From assembly GCA_900618795.1 (NCBI GenBank), contig UYJD01000017.1, positions 250,314 to 314,313 of the forward strand: 64,000 nucleotides of DNA, given 5' to 3'. Positions within the stretch are counted from its first letter, which is position 1. Every line of letters starts with the position of its first letter. This document shows positions 53,136 through 64,000 of the stretch, in pieces. Under the pieces are notes generated by a model that was not told the DNA's origin, ran no database searches, and worked only from the letters and a program-made list of their open reading frames with translations. The position numbers and the translations under genes were made by a program. The DNA is from Cyanodermella asteris. Taxonomy: Eukaryota > Ascomycota > Lecanoromycetes > Ostropales > Stictidaceae.

Positions 53136-54922
53136 AAACCGAACAGAATGACTATTCTGACGCCCGTCACCTGGACGATACCTGTAATTTCATAACCTAC
53201 CGTAATCCTCTCGCTTCATGCTGGTATTTTCGATACGCTCGCGCCTCCCTGCTTTGTGATTCCTTTCTCGTGTTCCCGTCAGTATCGAACCACATCATCC
53301 CACTGCAGCGCCAGCGCGCATCCGTCGTCCGCCATAGACACACCAGGTCAAAGTAATCGTCTCGTCCGCCATTGGCTCAAAACAGGACTTGGCCGACGAC
53401 CACGACGCACCCAACACGTGCTGAACAGGCTTGTGGGCGTCATGAACAGTACCTCCTACCACTTCCGACCATGCACAACCGTGAAACAAGCTTCTCCAAA
53501 CGCCAGACAGAGCTTGCACCTCATCACACAATCCACATCGAGCGCGATTCGGTATGAAAAACTACCAGCCTACATACATTACAACAGATCACGAACCTTG
53601 CCTTGCTTGACGCAAGCGCAGCTCTGGGCCTTGGTCAACCAATCTCGACGCGTCGAATTTGAGGTCAGCATCATCCGAGTGGTGGTAGAGATGGTTGTTC
53701 ATGGTTCGGTGGCATGCTTTCAGCCTTGCACGAGCGACTTCCACGGCAGGGACCGTGATGGTGGAGTGAAAGTCTATGCTCGGATGTGGCCAATCAGAGG
53801 AGGCACGTTTCTTCTTACATGTCACTATACAGGTTCGAGGCATCACCATTTGCAGGATCGAATTGGGGGAATTTGGCCTATCAGGAGCTATCAGGAGGGG
53901 CCGGTGATTGTGCTAAGAGTTTCGTGCGAGGTGTGCTTGTTGTCTGAGGTCGTCTGAGCAGTTCCCCTTTACCGGATGAGAGGTGTTTCTGGGTTTTGTT
54001 GGCTGCTTGTCGACCGGCGCAGCAGTATGGACGTCTTTGGCGAGGTTGAAGCAAACTAGAGTGTGCGACGCTGCTTCTGTGATCAAGACCTTGTAAACTA
54101 ATCGATTACTCTCCTGCTTGATTGAGAAAGCGTTTTTGTAGACCGATCAACAAGCAGTGATTCACGCCGACGTCCATGGCGAGAACCAGTAGCACATCAG
54201 AAGTCCGGTGTTTACCTCTCACTTCATCCTTGCTTATCATCAGGCGGCCTCAAATGTGCAAAACATCGTGATCCGGGCTGGAGTGCATTCATGCCATACA
54301 ACACTGAGCTCAAAGCAGTTCAAAGCAGTTCACGGAAACAAATGTCTACTCGAATTAATTTCTGGACGTAAATATTAATTCGTGGACAAAACTTTGCATA
54401 TCTCAGGCAGAATTTCTGCTACGAAGCTGATTGAACTCTCAATGTTCGAATCCCACCCACAATATCATAAGGCAGCCATCGTTCTCAGCTGAAGAAACTT
54501 ATCACGATGATCCCAGCCGATTCGTCCTGACAGGTCAGAGCCTTAATCGAGCGGGCAGTGTTCGCCGTGGGGTTCCGATTATGATAGCTCTTACACCGTA
54601 AGAACAGCTTCGGCCAGACAATTACATCTCAAACAAGAACATGCCAGCACATTCATCCCATAGATGAGTCGCCATCTGGCCCAAAACACCAGCAACGCTG
54701 AGACATGCCAGCTCACAGCGGCATGCAGCTTCCATCGTAGCGGTCCGCAGGCGGGCAGCTCCGGAAGTCAAGTCAGCAAAGCTCCCGATTCAGCACATGA
54801 CCTGCAGCATCATCACCACTCAGCACCGCCAGCTCCGCAAATCCAGCATCCAGCTCGCTCGCCATCTAGTACAGGCTTCAATCGTCTCCTAGGGGCTTCG
54901 GGCACCCCGCGCGACAACGGTC
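53136..54922. other. Intergenic region, no gene seen
   Basis: 1.8 kb. A tandem GTTCAAAGCA duplication sits at about 54310-54330. A second pair, AATTAATTTCTGGAC / TATTAATTCGTGGAC, occurs near 54353-54384. Open frames lack motifs. Confidence 0.45.
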
Positions 54923-56777
54923 ATGTCGGCTTCCGGGACTGCGCCGACCATGTCTGCGTCCGACGTGCTGAATCGCAAGGGGAAGAAGTTCTCACTGCAC
55001 CTTGAGCTGCCGGGCAACGCATCCGAAAGACCGGCTGTGGCTGCACTCTTCGTCGTACACTTCGATGTGAAGGCCGGATACACAATATCCTGGAAGCGCA
55101 CTGCTGGCGGGGTGGACTTGTCCAACAGCGTCGAGTTCAAGTCGCTTCCGTCGGGTCTACACAACGTCGCCGAGGACTTGGTCTACTTTGTACACGAAGA
55201 CCAGTACGCGGGCATCAGTGCTTTCGTCAACAATTCGGCGGCAAAGCATGAGCGTGGTGCGTTGATGCTGGCGGTAGGAGCGCTGATTCCTCTGGAGAAC
55301 GGACGACTGGGACGGAGTTGGAGGCATGCGGATATGCTGAAGATGCTGGCGAAGCAATTGGTTAAGGACCCGTCGCAGACTGGACCGCTGGATGAGTACT
55401 GGGATGAACATAAGGTGGAAGAAGAGGAGGCGTCTACAAGCACAGAAGGCAACGGGAAAGGGTCGTCGAAGCCGTCGAAAGAGACTGATCATCCGACGAG
55501 ACCGTCGTTGGAGGACACGGCGCAAGCCCAGGCAAAGAGCATGTTTCCAGGCCCGACGAACGAATTGTCACTATTTCACCCTGCCAGATCGATGCCGACG
55601 ATGTTGGAGGCGTTTGGTCCGCTCATCTACCCACTTTACAAGGCGGCGCTGCTTCGCAAACGCGTTCTTTTTATTATTGAAGCTCCTGTCGAGCTTGCCT
55701 GCAACTATGGTAAGTCGATTGCGACAGCATGCAAGTATTCACTGTTGACGTGACCCAGTATATAACGTCTCCATTCTTTCGAACATACCCTCCTCGCTCT
55801 CGAGCATTGTACCACTAGACCCCCTTCCCGTCCGCCTTCAACCCCTCTTCTCCGTCGGAGTCCACGACATCGATGCCCTGGCAGCAAGAAGCAAGCAAGC
55901 CGCCAAAGAACCCGCAACCCAGCTCACGGAAGGCTGGGTAGCCTGTACGACAGACGACGTCCTCTGTCAGAAGAAAGACCTGTACGATATCGTGGTGAAG
56001 ATGCCCCCACCAGGCGACAGCAACCTCAAAGCATGGCCAACACTACAGACCTCTGGAGGACTAGACGTCAAAGCGAACCAGCGCGACGTGCGCCGATATC
56101 GAAATCTGAGAAAGTGCGTGGAACGCCGCGGAGCGATATCCACGCCTGTCGCGACGCGAGACGACGATGTCGCAGATGACACGGAAGGTGAAGAGGCATC
56201 TCTGCTACGACCGCAGAGTCGACAGAGCACGCTCAAACACGTCTCCGACGACGTCGAAATCGACGAGAAGCTGGTTGAGCCGGTGACGTGGTCCGCGCTC
56301 GCCTACTCCTCTTTCCTCTGGTGGGCGTCCGCCGGCGAAAAGGGCGCCGAACTAGACGAAGAATCCGAGCGCGATCTAGCAATGTTCCAAGCTTTCGAGC
56401 CCTACACCGACACGCCGGGTCGGCCAGCATCGCTACGAGGATCCGGAATGATGATGACGGACGGGACGGCGTCGGCGCCGGAAATGAGCATAATCGCGTA
56501 CTTCCACCGCATGACGACGACGCTGTTGGAGCATCTTTCCAATCTGGTGGATGACAGCGAGGAGGACGAGGATGCGGAGCGGAGGTCGATTTCGGGGAAT
56601 ACGGAGGAGAGTGCTCCAGTGGTAGTGGTTGAGGGGGAGGATTTGATGCACATGGGGCTGGACCCTTGGAACGAGAGTGATCGGGTTTTTGTTGCGCAGT
56701 TGATAGACTTTTATTGGGGCCGCAAGGCTGACGTGAGGGGTGGACGGATTGAGTGCTGTGGGGTGCGGATATGCTGA
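54923..56777 (+). CDS. ANR2/LCHN (DENND11)-like DENN-domain protein
   Basis: Two exons, 54923-55709 and 55759-56777, with a 49-bp intron (GTAAGT...GACCCAG, phase 1), give 601 residues. The N-terminal part shows the LCHN/DENN upper lobe: ALFVVHFDVKAGYTISWKR, FKSLPSGLHNVAEDLVYFVH, GALMLAVGALIPLENGRLGR. Then comes SLFHPARSMPTMLEAFGPLI, YPLYKAALLRKRVLFI, and after the intron NVSILSNIPSSLSSIV and DIDALAARSKQ. The C-terminal DUF4484-like part carries TWSALAYSSFLWWASAGEKG. Yeast ANR2 and animal LCHN are members; DENN proteins act as Rab GTPase regulators, and ANR2 has been linked to lipid droplets. The precise Rab is unknown. The acidic insert around 410-430 and near 535 is likely disordered. Confidence 0.82.
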
Positions 56778-56944
56778 GCGCAGATATAGCAGCAGCAAGA
56801 AAGATAGATAGGACTTTCAAATGTGGAACGCGCTCAAGATGATATTGAAATCGCTAGTGATCTATCATTGGTATCGTTGACAACTACACAAAGCCTCCAA
56901 TATGCACACATGCAGCGTTCGCTCTCATGCTCGCGTCCTTCGCT

Positions 56945-58156
56945 CTATATCCCTCTGTTAAACTCGACCATGCCGCCTTTGCCACCTCTTCCATGAAACT
57001 CCGCCTCCAATTTCTCCGTCGAAATAGCCTGCCTCTGCGGGAAAATCGCCAACGCAAGCGGCAAAGCAAAAATTGAAGTCGTCAAGATCAGCCCCAGATT
57101 AACCGGCAACACCATCCGCGGCCGCGCCTTCAACCACTCCGTCCTCTGCAACCTGAACAAAATCAACGGTGGGATCGCCATCACCGGCGTCGAATTCGTA
57201 ACCCGACTCAACGCAGTCTCCCCCACCGCCAGGAACGCCGCCTTGTTGCTCTTGCCCAGACTCTCCTCCTCTCCCAACCCACTCCTCTCCCGTTCCCTCT
57301 TCTCCTCCTCCTCCCGTAGCGGGAAGACATCGATTCCCCGTTTGATCTCTTCGCCACGCATGAGGAACACGTTCAACACGCCCGCGCTCGCAACGGCCGC
57401 AAACGGTACCAATCTCCCCGCAACCATCCGCGCACTCTCACTTATCCTCAACTTGGGGACCAAGGCGTTCAACCCCACCGCCACGCTGACACTCGCCCCC
57501 ACCGCGAGGCAGTAGCTCTTCACCAACGTCGCCGTACTCAAGGGGGAGCTCTTGTTCGCGTTTGCGCTGTTGATGCCCACGTTCAGGCTCTGGTTTATGA
57601 TTTGCCAGGCGACGGTGCCGCGGGTGCCCATCCCCGGTGTGAGCATGCCGGCGGTGACGACGAGGTTGGAGAGGACGAAGGCGGACATGCGAAAGGGGAG
57701 GAAGACGGGCGTGCCGGTGTCCGGATGTAGCGTTGAATCGATTATCTTTTTGGCGGCCCAGAGGTCGGGCGTCATGTGGGGGATTCGACCGGTCTTGTAG
57801 GCTGTGACGAGGTCCTTGGCGGACTCGAGGCCGGAGGCGGGGACGAAGAGGGTTCTGGGGAGATAAGATGGATTAGTGAACGTGTGGGCTTTGGGGAGGT
57901 TGATTTGAATGCGGTGGGCACGGTAGTACCTACGGCCTCCGGGGCAGGTCTTTCGGATAGTGATTGAACTCCTCGCATTTGTTGCGAATCATTTGGATTT
58001 CGTATCGAAAGTCTCGATGGTTCGGTTCGTCTCTTTTGTGTTTGTTTCTCACCTTGGATCTGCTATTTCTGCCGACTGCCGCACCCGGCCCCAGTACGTG
58101 CTGAGGTCATATTGCGAGGCGGGCAACTCGCGATTGCCAGGCAGCGACGCGGACAT
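56945..58156 (-). CDS. FSF1: Sideroflexin FSF1, mitochondrial amino-acid transporter family
   Basis: Two exons, 58053-58156 and 56945-57854, with a 198-bp intron, give 337 residues. Exon 1 encodes MSASLPGNRELPASQYDLST and YWGRVRQSAEIADPR, the conserved sideroflexin N-terminus, and splices in phase 2 to TLFVPASGLESAKDLVTAYK. The family signature HPDTGTPVFLPFRMSAFVLS and the NQSLNVGINSANANKS loop are intact, with helices through VAVGLNALVP, VPFAAVASAGVLNVFLMRG, AAFLAVGETALSRVTNS and FALPLALAIFPQRQAIS. The C-terminal VEFNRGI matches yeast Fsf1. Sideroflexins sit in the inner mitochondrial membrane; SFXN1 imports serine for one-carbon metabolism. A charged insert (REEEEKRERERSGLGEEE) is longer than in yeast. 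Confidence 0.94.
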
Positions 58157-58872
58157 GGCCTCTGGCAGTTGGACCGGAGTCAATTGGCGTTTCGGCGGTC
58201 GACGTGTCCAAGTCAATGGAGGCGACAGGGAGCAAGGTGGAGGAGCTTTGGAGCTTGCGGTGAGCCCGTTGCCCGATGGCCGGAGTTTTGAGCCGCAAAA
58301 GCTTGTATGAGCGATGATCCGCTTGTCAGAACGAGTCGTCGATCAGCTGCTGAGAATTGCCCACTTGGTAGTATTTGCCTATAATTATGTCGAATGGCAC
58401 ATCCGCGGGACTGCTTTCTACGGGGTGGATATCTATGTGCGCAATTGAGGCCGGATGCAGATCACGGTCGCAAGCTAGATTCGCATATGAAACCTCAAAC
58501 CCTCTTTGAATCCTCTTTGGCAAAGATTTTGGTCTCTACATCGTATCTAGTACAAATATTGCACGACAATATTGCCTTGTAACCCAGATCAGGCACCAAA
58601 ATAATCTGCATGCAGACCTGTGAACTCACCGTCCCCATGTGCAGCCCATGTTGAATCCCACCTACATCCTGACCACGGCACGTGTTTCCTCTCGAGCTTG
58701 CCGCTGACTGACCCCTGCATTCCGACTCTCATCCCCCCGCCTTCGCCCAAGTCGATCCGCACACATCGCAAAAAGAAAATTACACGCAAATACGCACGGT
58801 CAACCGTACGGATCGCTGCCTTTAAGAGCTCCATGTATCGGCCGACTAAAACTCAATCGGGACAAAAAGGAA
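58157..58872. other. Intergenic region, no protein gene seen
   Basis: About 700 bp between the FSF1 start and the tRNA-Arg gene. Nothing supported beyond the FSF1 promoter. Confidence 0.45.
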
Positions 58873-58944
58873 CGATCCCGACGCGACTCGAACGCGCAAT
58901 CTCTACAGCCGAAATGTAGCGCCTTGCCATTAGGCCACGAGACC
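58873..58944 (-). tRNA. tRNA-Arg(UCG)
   Basis: A full intronless 72-nt cloverleaf on the minus strand. The acceptor GGTCTCG pairs with CGGGATC (two G-T wobbles). D-arm GGCCTAATGGCAAGGC; anticodon stem CTACA/TGTAG with loop TTTCGGC, anticodon TCG. T-arm GCGCG-TTCGAGT-CGCGT, discriminator G. It decodes CGA codons. Confidence 0.92.
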
Positions 58945-59323
58945 CCGAAAGCATGAAGAAGTGAAGTTGTCAACAAATAATATACAGACAAAACAGTTGT
59001 ACGAGAAACGCTGAGCTAGGCCACCAGCCATAGGGAATGTCGGCCCAGGACTTTCAAACATCCATTTCCGGCATAGCTGGCGTTTATATGCACTTACAAC
59101 AACTAAATTGGGTGGCGTCATTATTACATGAGCGTGGGCGTGCGATGGCTTCCCATCTCAGCGTGTTGTTATCAAAGACAGTTCAATTCAGATCGAAACC
59201 CCGTGCCGGGTTTGCACTATGTATAAGCATAATTAAGCTATGCATCGCTGAAATCGCAAAGCAAATTGTACAGCAGATTAGAACTGCCCACGAAAAGATG
59301 GTGACAGGTAGTCGTCAATATAA
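58945..59323. other. Intergenic region, nothing seen
   Basis: About 380 bp of AT-richer DNA between tRNA-Arg and the sidA stop. No feature supported. Confidence 0.5.
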
Positions 59324-60881
59324 TTACGACTGGCCAAAAATGCTGTCGACCACCTCGCCACCTCTAATCGACAGAATCGAAAGAAGGGTATCGCTGAGCT
59401 ACAAGATTGTCAGTGCATGAGTCTCAAACACCGTCAGAGTTTGTACTTACTCCATGTGTCGATTCATTGCAGCCCTGCAACCAGATGCCAGCATCCGACT
59501 CGACAGTGCCATCCTCAAATTGGACGCCATAGTTTCGGCCAACAGTCCACTTTTTACCCTCGGCATTTCCACCAGGCATCAGACCCCTAGCGTTCTGAAG
59601 CAATGTCTCGTGCAAATCTCTCTGGTACCCAGCAGCGACAATGACTGCATCAGCCTCCCACTCGTCGTGATCGAGACTCTTGCTCGTCCGCGTCGAATGC
59701 TCGCTTGAGCGATTGTCAATTTGCAATCGCAGACGGCCCTTTCCGATATCGTCAATGCCGGTCACTTCCCTGTATGGCCAAATCTGGTGCTGGTGTTCGT
59801 CCTCGGAGAGCTCTGGGTGTCGGACTTGTTGCTCATACAAGTCGGAGTAGATCTCCTCGAGGAGATTGATGCGTACAACACCGTAGTTGGTGACTTTCTC
59901 GTCAGCGATGTCGGCTTTTCGAATTTCGGGGTCTTTGCTGTAGACGTTGTCGACGTGAGAGGGGTTGAAGGTTTCGTTGACGAAGGGCGAGTCGTCACTG
60001 GGCTTCAATGCGCCTCCTCTGATCATCAGGCGGGTACGGCTGTTGGGGTATCGGGATTGGAGGTCATGGAAGATCTCGGCCGCGCTCTGGCCAGCGCCGA
60101 TGACGGCGACTCGGTATGCTTGGTCACGATTATTGAGTATGTTGCCGATTGAGTTTATGTATGCGGAAGAATGGATGATTTGTGGATGAGATTGAGGCAG
60201 GTACGATGGGATTTTGCCCTTGCCACCGGTGGCAACGACGACGTGTCGAGCGCGTCTCTCCTCCATCTCGCCGGTGACAACATTCCTTGATCGAACGAGG
60301 AAGTGGTCGACCTTTTCAGACCCTATGGAGCCAGATTTGGCCAGCGTCTGGGGCACAATCTCGTGTCCTTCTTGATTGTACCGAGCAACATGCTGGAACC
60401 AGTCCGCACACCAACGCATGTACGCCTCGTACTCGATTCGCAAAGGCGTGAATGTGCCCAAGTTGCTGAATTGCACCAGGCGACCAACGCTGTGGAGGTA
60501 GTTCAAGAAACTGAACTGAGACCGCGGGTTTCTCAAGGTAGCTAGATCTTTGATCCATGAGATCTGCATTCGAGCACCGGGAATCTGCATACCAGAGTGC
60601 CATGCAAAGTTGGACTGCTTCTCCAGGAATGCAACTTTGGGTAGTGAGTTCTCGCGTCCAGTGAATGCGGTCTGACCGAATTCAATGCTGTCGTGCAGTG
60701 CCACGGCGATGGCCAGCGAGGCTGGACCGAAGCCAACACAGATCAGGTCGTGAAGCTCATCTGGTTTCGTCGTAGGCAGCATGGATCGAGGCTGACCTGT
60801 CCTAATAGGTGATTTCGACTTGGGCGTGCTATGAGAAGTAATGCCATTGCTGCGTGGTGGTGAGAGGGCGTGGGGTGCCAT
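59324..60881 (-). CDS. sidA: L-ornithine N5-monooxygenase (siderophore biosynthesis)
   Basis: Two exons, 59451-60881 and 59324-59398, with a 52-bp intron (GTAAGT...CTTGTAG), give 501 residues, the usual length. FAD motif DLICVGFGPASLAIAVAL at about 45-62; substrate-side FAWHSGMQIPGARMQISWIK, DLATLRNPRSQFSFLNYL and GTFTPLRIEYEAYMRW; NADPH motif VAVIGAGQSAAEIFHDLQ; ornithine-binding PSDDSPFVNETFNPSHVD; and the ATGY-like VIVAAGYQRDLHE. The last exon supplies the conserved end LSDTLLSILSIRGGEVVDS, which confirms the splice. The enzyme hydroxylates ornithine with NADPH and O2, the committed step to ferrichrome, coprogen and fusarinine siderophores. Iron-GATA sites lie ~1.2 kb upstream, and an ABC transporter is the next gene, also on the minus strand. 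Confidence 0.95.
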
Positions 60882-62043
60882 GATTGAGGTTTGAGAAGAG
60901 TGTAGACAAGGTGAGACGGAAGGAACGAGAGGGTCTTCAGCCTTGAAAGCTGGGTATGGAAATATCGTGTTGATACTCTGCCAGGTTGGTTGACAAAGCT
61001 ATGATGATGTTGTCCAGAGCATGGAAGTACTTGCACGAATCGAGAGTGACAAGTTGTGTACGTGTTGGATATCTCGAGGAAGGCGACACCCACACTATTT
61101 GTCTCTAACGAGATCGCTGGCGGCTGGGATGAAGCGTTGAGCACGTCGGTCTCACCTGTCCGATACAAGCTCATTGGACGGCGGTCTGAGGTCTCAAGAC
61201 TCGTGTACCAAGAATCGTTGGAACAAAACGGCGGGTGCCAGCAGGGCAGAATGTCTGGTTAGGAACAAGCACCAGCGTGGAGTGACGATGGTTACAAAAC
61301 CGACGAATCTGGAAGCACAATCCAGTGGAAAAAGTTACAAGGACCCGCTATTTGAGCTGTGTCGAAGCTTGTCTCGCACTGGAAACTACCTAACGACAGA
61401 GAGGTGGTGTCTTCATGCAGGGGCAAGGTCACTTGGGCAGGTCGTTGAACGATATCGCATCATGAGTAAAGCTTCAACGGCCAGAATCTGCAGCAGGTCG
61501 ATTCCGGTGACGCCATCAAGCAATCAGCGAACGTTCGGGCCATCGAAGAAAAGGCATGCTGAAAGCCGATGAATTTGCGAACCGGGTGGGCGTTGAAACC
61601 TTGCCAGGAGCTATGTCTTTTGATCGGTGCTTACTTTTTGTTTCGTGTCATAGACATTAGTCGACGACATCAAAACTGACCGGGCTGCTATTCTGGCGAG
61701 GTAATATTACAGACGAGTTACAATAAAACAGTGCGAACGACCTGCCGCATTGGTAAGAATTGACATCACGAACCTTTGCCTTTTCCGGGCAAGCGGGCGG
61801 ACGATGTTGACGCAATAAGTCTTAGCAGCCTGGCCGTCAGTCACATCACACACTCCTTTCCCGCCCATACGATGGACCCCGTGAAGGAAGACGCGCCACG
61901 ACCGTCGTCGGCCGGGATCAGAAAAATCGAACAGTCGGGCGCAACAGTGATTCGATGGCGGGCAAAATGCTGCTGGCAGGATTCGAAAATTGGTCGGGAA
62001 ATCCACTTTTTCGCATTCCGCCAAGAGACGAGGGGCGATAATC

Positions 62044-62052
62044 TTATCTGAT
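62044..62052 (-). promoter_or_regulatory. SreA-type iron GATA site 1 (ATCAGATAA)
   Basis: The minus strand reads ATCAGATAA, a perfect match to ATCWGATAA, the consensus of SreA/Urbs1/Sfu1 iron-responsive GATA repressors. It lies 1.16 kb upstream of sidA in the sidA orientation. Confidence 0.6.
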
Positions 62053-62068
62053 CCCGGACAGGGCAATC

Positions 62069-62077
62069 TTATCAGAT
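62069..62077 (-). promoter_or_regulatory. SreA-type iron GATA site 2 (ATCTGATAA)
   Basis: The minus strand reads ATCTGATAA, the other allowed form of ATCWGATAA. It starts 25 bp from site 1 in the same orientation. Paired sites are usual for GATA repressor binding at siderophore promoters. Confidence 0.6.
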
Positions 62078-63397
62078 CAGGCTTTTTTTTCCATCTCCAC
62101 ACTACGCCGCATGAGGAACTTCGGCGATGGATGACAGCGCAAATCCTTTCTCCGAGAAAATGCTCCTTCTGTTACGTGGGCCCAGAAGCCACATTGTGAC
62201 GGTCCCAGCCGTAGCGGTGGAGACAAGCTTGCATCCTGGCCTGCGGTTGGCCCTGCTTAGGAATTTGTTCTCCATCCAAGGCGCTCTGAAGAAAAGTACG
62301 CCGAGGGAGGAGGGGAAATGAAACCTCGACCGCGCATTTGTACGAAAGAGTGGGTACTGAAAGAACCCCAGGCTTGGTGATACTTTACAGGACCAGACGT
62401 CGGACTTGAGAATCTGATTAGATATGATTCCACACAACACGCGTGGCATCGTTCCTGGAACCACGTTCCAGGAGATCAGGCCTCAAATTTTCCCTGCCTT
62501 TACCGTCCACACCCCGGTCGAAGGGACACGTGCAACCCGGCATACGTACGCCAGTGCCGATGCAGGGCCGTCTTGGGACCTCGTCCGAATCTCGGATATG
62601 AAAAGGTATCCATTCCAAGCTCTCAAGGTTGTAGGTCTACCTACTAAATAGCCGCGGGCCAACCGGAACTTACTGGACGCGTTGCAGGCATCACGCCATC
62701 GCACAAATCCATCGCCGAGGCAGGATCCTCTCTAACAACAATACATGTTGATGGTAAGCGCATACAAGCAGTTATGCGACGGCACGACCCCTGTCCCCTC
62801 CACGTCAAAGAAACGTCCCTCCCAGAGCCACGCCCATCACGAAAGACGGCATGACGCCGGTCACCGCTCGTAGAGCTCGACAGGTGCCAAGAATTTAAGC
62901 GAAAAGATCGACACCTAGCCTTATTGTCAAGGGTAGAGGTCGTCTCACCTGCCGTGCCAGCCTGTACGGAGGAGGACACGCTTGGGGTACACACGCCCGA
63001 CCCTAACGCCTTCGCTTCAAACCTTGTTGGCCTTCCGTAAGATTGATAAGGATTTTTTCTTTTGACGACGCGAAGCACATGAGGGCTCCTTGCGGTGGGC
63101 AAATAAAGGGACGATGTGACGGTAGTGTCCGAGTAAGTGCTCCGCAAACCGGCACATCGGCCGACAGCAAAATTTGCTGCAGAAAGTGTCTTGCTGAGAG
63201 AGAACACGCGTACGTAGCTACTGGCCGCGGTTTCGACATGCAGAGTGAACCCCGAAATTCGGCACAAAGGTGGATGAGCTGCGGGTTCAATGCATCGGTC
63301 TCATGTGAATGTGCCGGAATTATTGTTCATGAGTATCGTTTCATTCAGTCCATGGTTGAAATATGCATGTGCGTGAAGACAATCAACACTCAATCAC

Positions 63398-64000
63398 TCA
63401 ATTGAGTGTCTGCGTCTTCACCATGCCAGCATAAACGCCTCCTAGTGCAACTAGCTCATCGTGCGTGCCCTGTTCAATCAACCTCCCCTTATCAAAGCAA
63501 AACAGCACATCTGCGTTTTTGACCGTACTCAGTCTATGCGCAACCGTAATCGTAGTCCGACTCCGACTCGCCGCGTCAATGGCTTCCTGTACCTGTCTCT
63601 CACTATGGCTATCCAGCGCACTCGTAGCCTCGTCTAGAATAAGTAGCTCCGGGTTGCGGATCAGAGCACGCGCGATAGCGATCCTCTGCTTCTGACCTCC
63701 CGAAAGCCGTGAGCCGCCAGACCCACAATCAGTAGCATAGCCCTCTGGAAGAGATGTGATGAAGTCATGAATCCCAATTGACTTGCATATACGTTCAATA
63801 TCAGCTTGAGTCGGAGGCGGCCCGGACGGCGAGGCGCCGAGCGCGACGTTGAAAGCAACAGACCCAGCGAAGAGAGTTGGCTCCTGACTCACGAGAGCGA
63901 GGCGGGCGCGGTGAGTGTCGACGGGAGTCTCTCTGACGTCTTTCTTGTCGATGACGACGCGCCCGGTGGTGGGGTCGTAGAAGCGTTCGAGGAGCGAGAT
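63398..64000 (-). CDS. ABC-B multidrug-type transporter, C-terminal nucleotide-binding domain (partial)
   Basis: The last 200 codons of a minus-strand gene that continues past the right edge. It opens within the domain at ISLLERFYDPTTGRVVIDKK (just after Walker A, which is outside the window). It continues through the Q-loop (LALVSQEPTLFA), the signature LSGGQKQRIAIARAL, Walker B LLILDEATSALD, and the H-loop TVAHRLSTV, ending GGVYAGMVKTQTLN. All catalytic motifs are intact. The sequence is that of a full-length type B (MDR) transporter's second nucleotide-binding domain. Such transporters flank siderophore genes in several ascomycetes (SitT in Aspergillus), so siderophore export or detoxification is a fair guess from the neighbouring sidA. 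Membrane domains are not visible. Confidence 0.9.
   Translation of the reverse strand: MSLLERFYDPTTGRVVIDKKDVRETPVDTHRARLALVSQEPTLFAGSVAFNVALGASPSGPPPTQADIERICKSIGIHDFITSLPEGYATDCGSGGSRLSGGQKQRIAIARALIRNPELLILDEATSALDSHSERQVQEAIDAASRSRTTITVAHRLSTVKNADVLFCFDKGRLIEQGTHDELVALGGVYAGMVKTQTLN

Larger units (their letters stand above)
60882..63397. other. Intergenic region between sidA and the ABC transporter
   Basis: 2.5 kb, unusually long for this window, between the sidA start and the transporter's stop. It holds the sidA promoter and two iron-GATA sites. The only structured open frame (plus strand, 61776-62051) has no motif. A long promoter fits an iron-regulated gene. Confidence 0.5.

Noticed and set aside
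53256-53957. 233-residue plus-strand frame after the conserved fungal gene
   Set aside because: Partly the read-through of the previous gene's 3' region in another frame; no motif.
61776-62051. 91-residue plus-strand frame ending next to the iron-GATA sites
   Set aside because: No motif or convincing start; the region reads better as sidA promoter.

Overview
The window comes from a filamentous ascomycete (Pezizomycotina). Genes lie on both strands, most introns are 41-61 bp with GT...AG ends, and the recognisable proteins are fungal: MCM1-type MADS factor, FSF1 sideroflexin, ANR2/LCHN, POP1, Rsd1-like splicing factor, ornithine N5-monooxygenase, fungal rhodopsin-like membrane protein. A Dothideomycete is my best guess from the gene mix, but that is inference. 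I see no rRNA, CRISPR, retroelement or autonomous transposon. A 328-bp assembly gap lies at 38307-38634.

Layout. 1-14.8 kb is mostly housekeeping and catabolism: the 5' end of POP1, a mitochondrial HotDog/FMP10-like protein, a phenol 2-monooxygenase, a small heat-shock protein with a very long His/Gly/Pro-rich arm, MCM1, a cytochrome b5/acyl-CoA dehydrogenase fusion, and an intron-bearing tRNA-Glu. 15.5-20 kb holds a decayed single-pass membrane protein gene, a seven-exon rhodopsin-domain protein, and a methyltransferase with a damaged-looking 5' end. 20.4-24.9 kb holds the strangest locus: a large membrane-anchored protein with two copies of a putative Cys/His papain-like domain, separated by an in-frame TAG that a weak 48-nt intron could remove. 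26-37.3 kb carries an Rsd1/RBM39-like splicing factor, a Gal80-like oxidoreductase-fold protein lacking the catalytic lysine, a frame-broken GDSL esterase, a peroxiredoxin, a tail-anchored-looking 'pathway-specific nitrogen regulator' family protein, and a secreted proteinase K-type subtilase.

38-53 kb is accessory in character: a gene cut by the gap, a protein kinase, two unrelated-looking but similarly built proteins (polytopic membrane N-terminus, coiled coil, disordered tail), a short inverted-repeat element between them, a small orphan gene, and a conserved fungal protein of unknown function. 55-64 kb returns to conserved genes: ANR2/LCHN, FSF1, tRNA-Arg(UCG), sidA, and the C-terminal half of an ABC-B transporter.

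Working together: sidA (first step of hydroxamate siderophore synthesis) and the adjacent ABC transporter look like part of an iron-acquisition locus. Two tandem perfect ATCWGATAA sites, the consensus of SreA/Urbs1-type iron GATA repressors, lie in the 2.5-kb interval between them. The other genes do not form an obvious pathway. Gene models were built by eye from splice signals, reading-frame phase and family similarity; exon lists are given in each entry.
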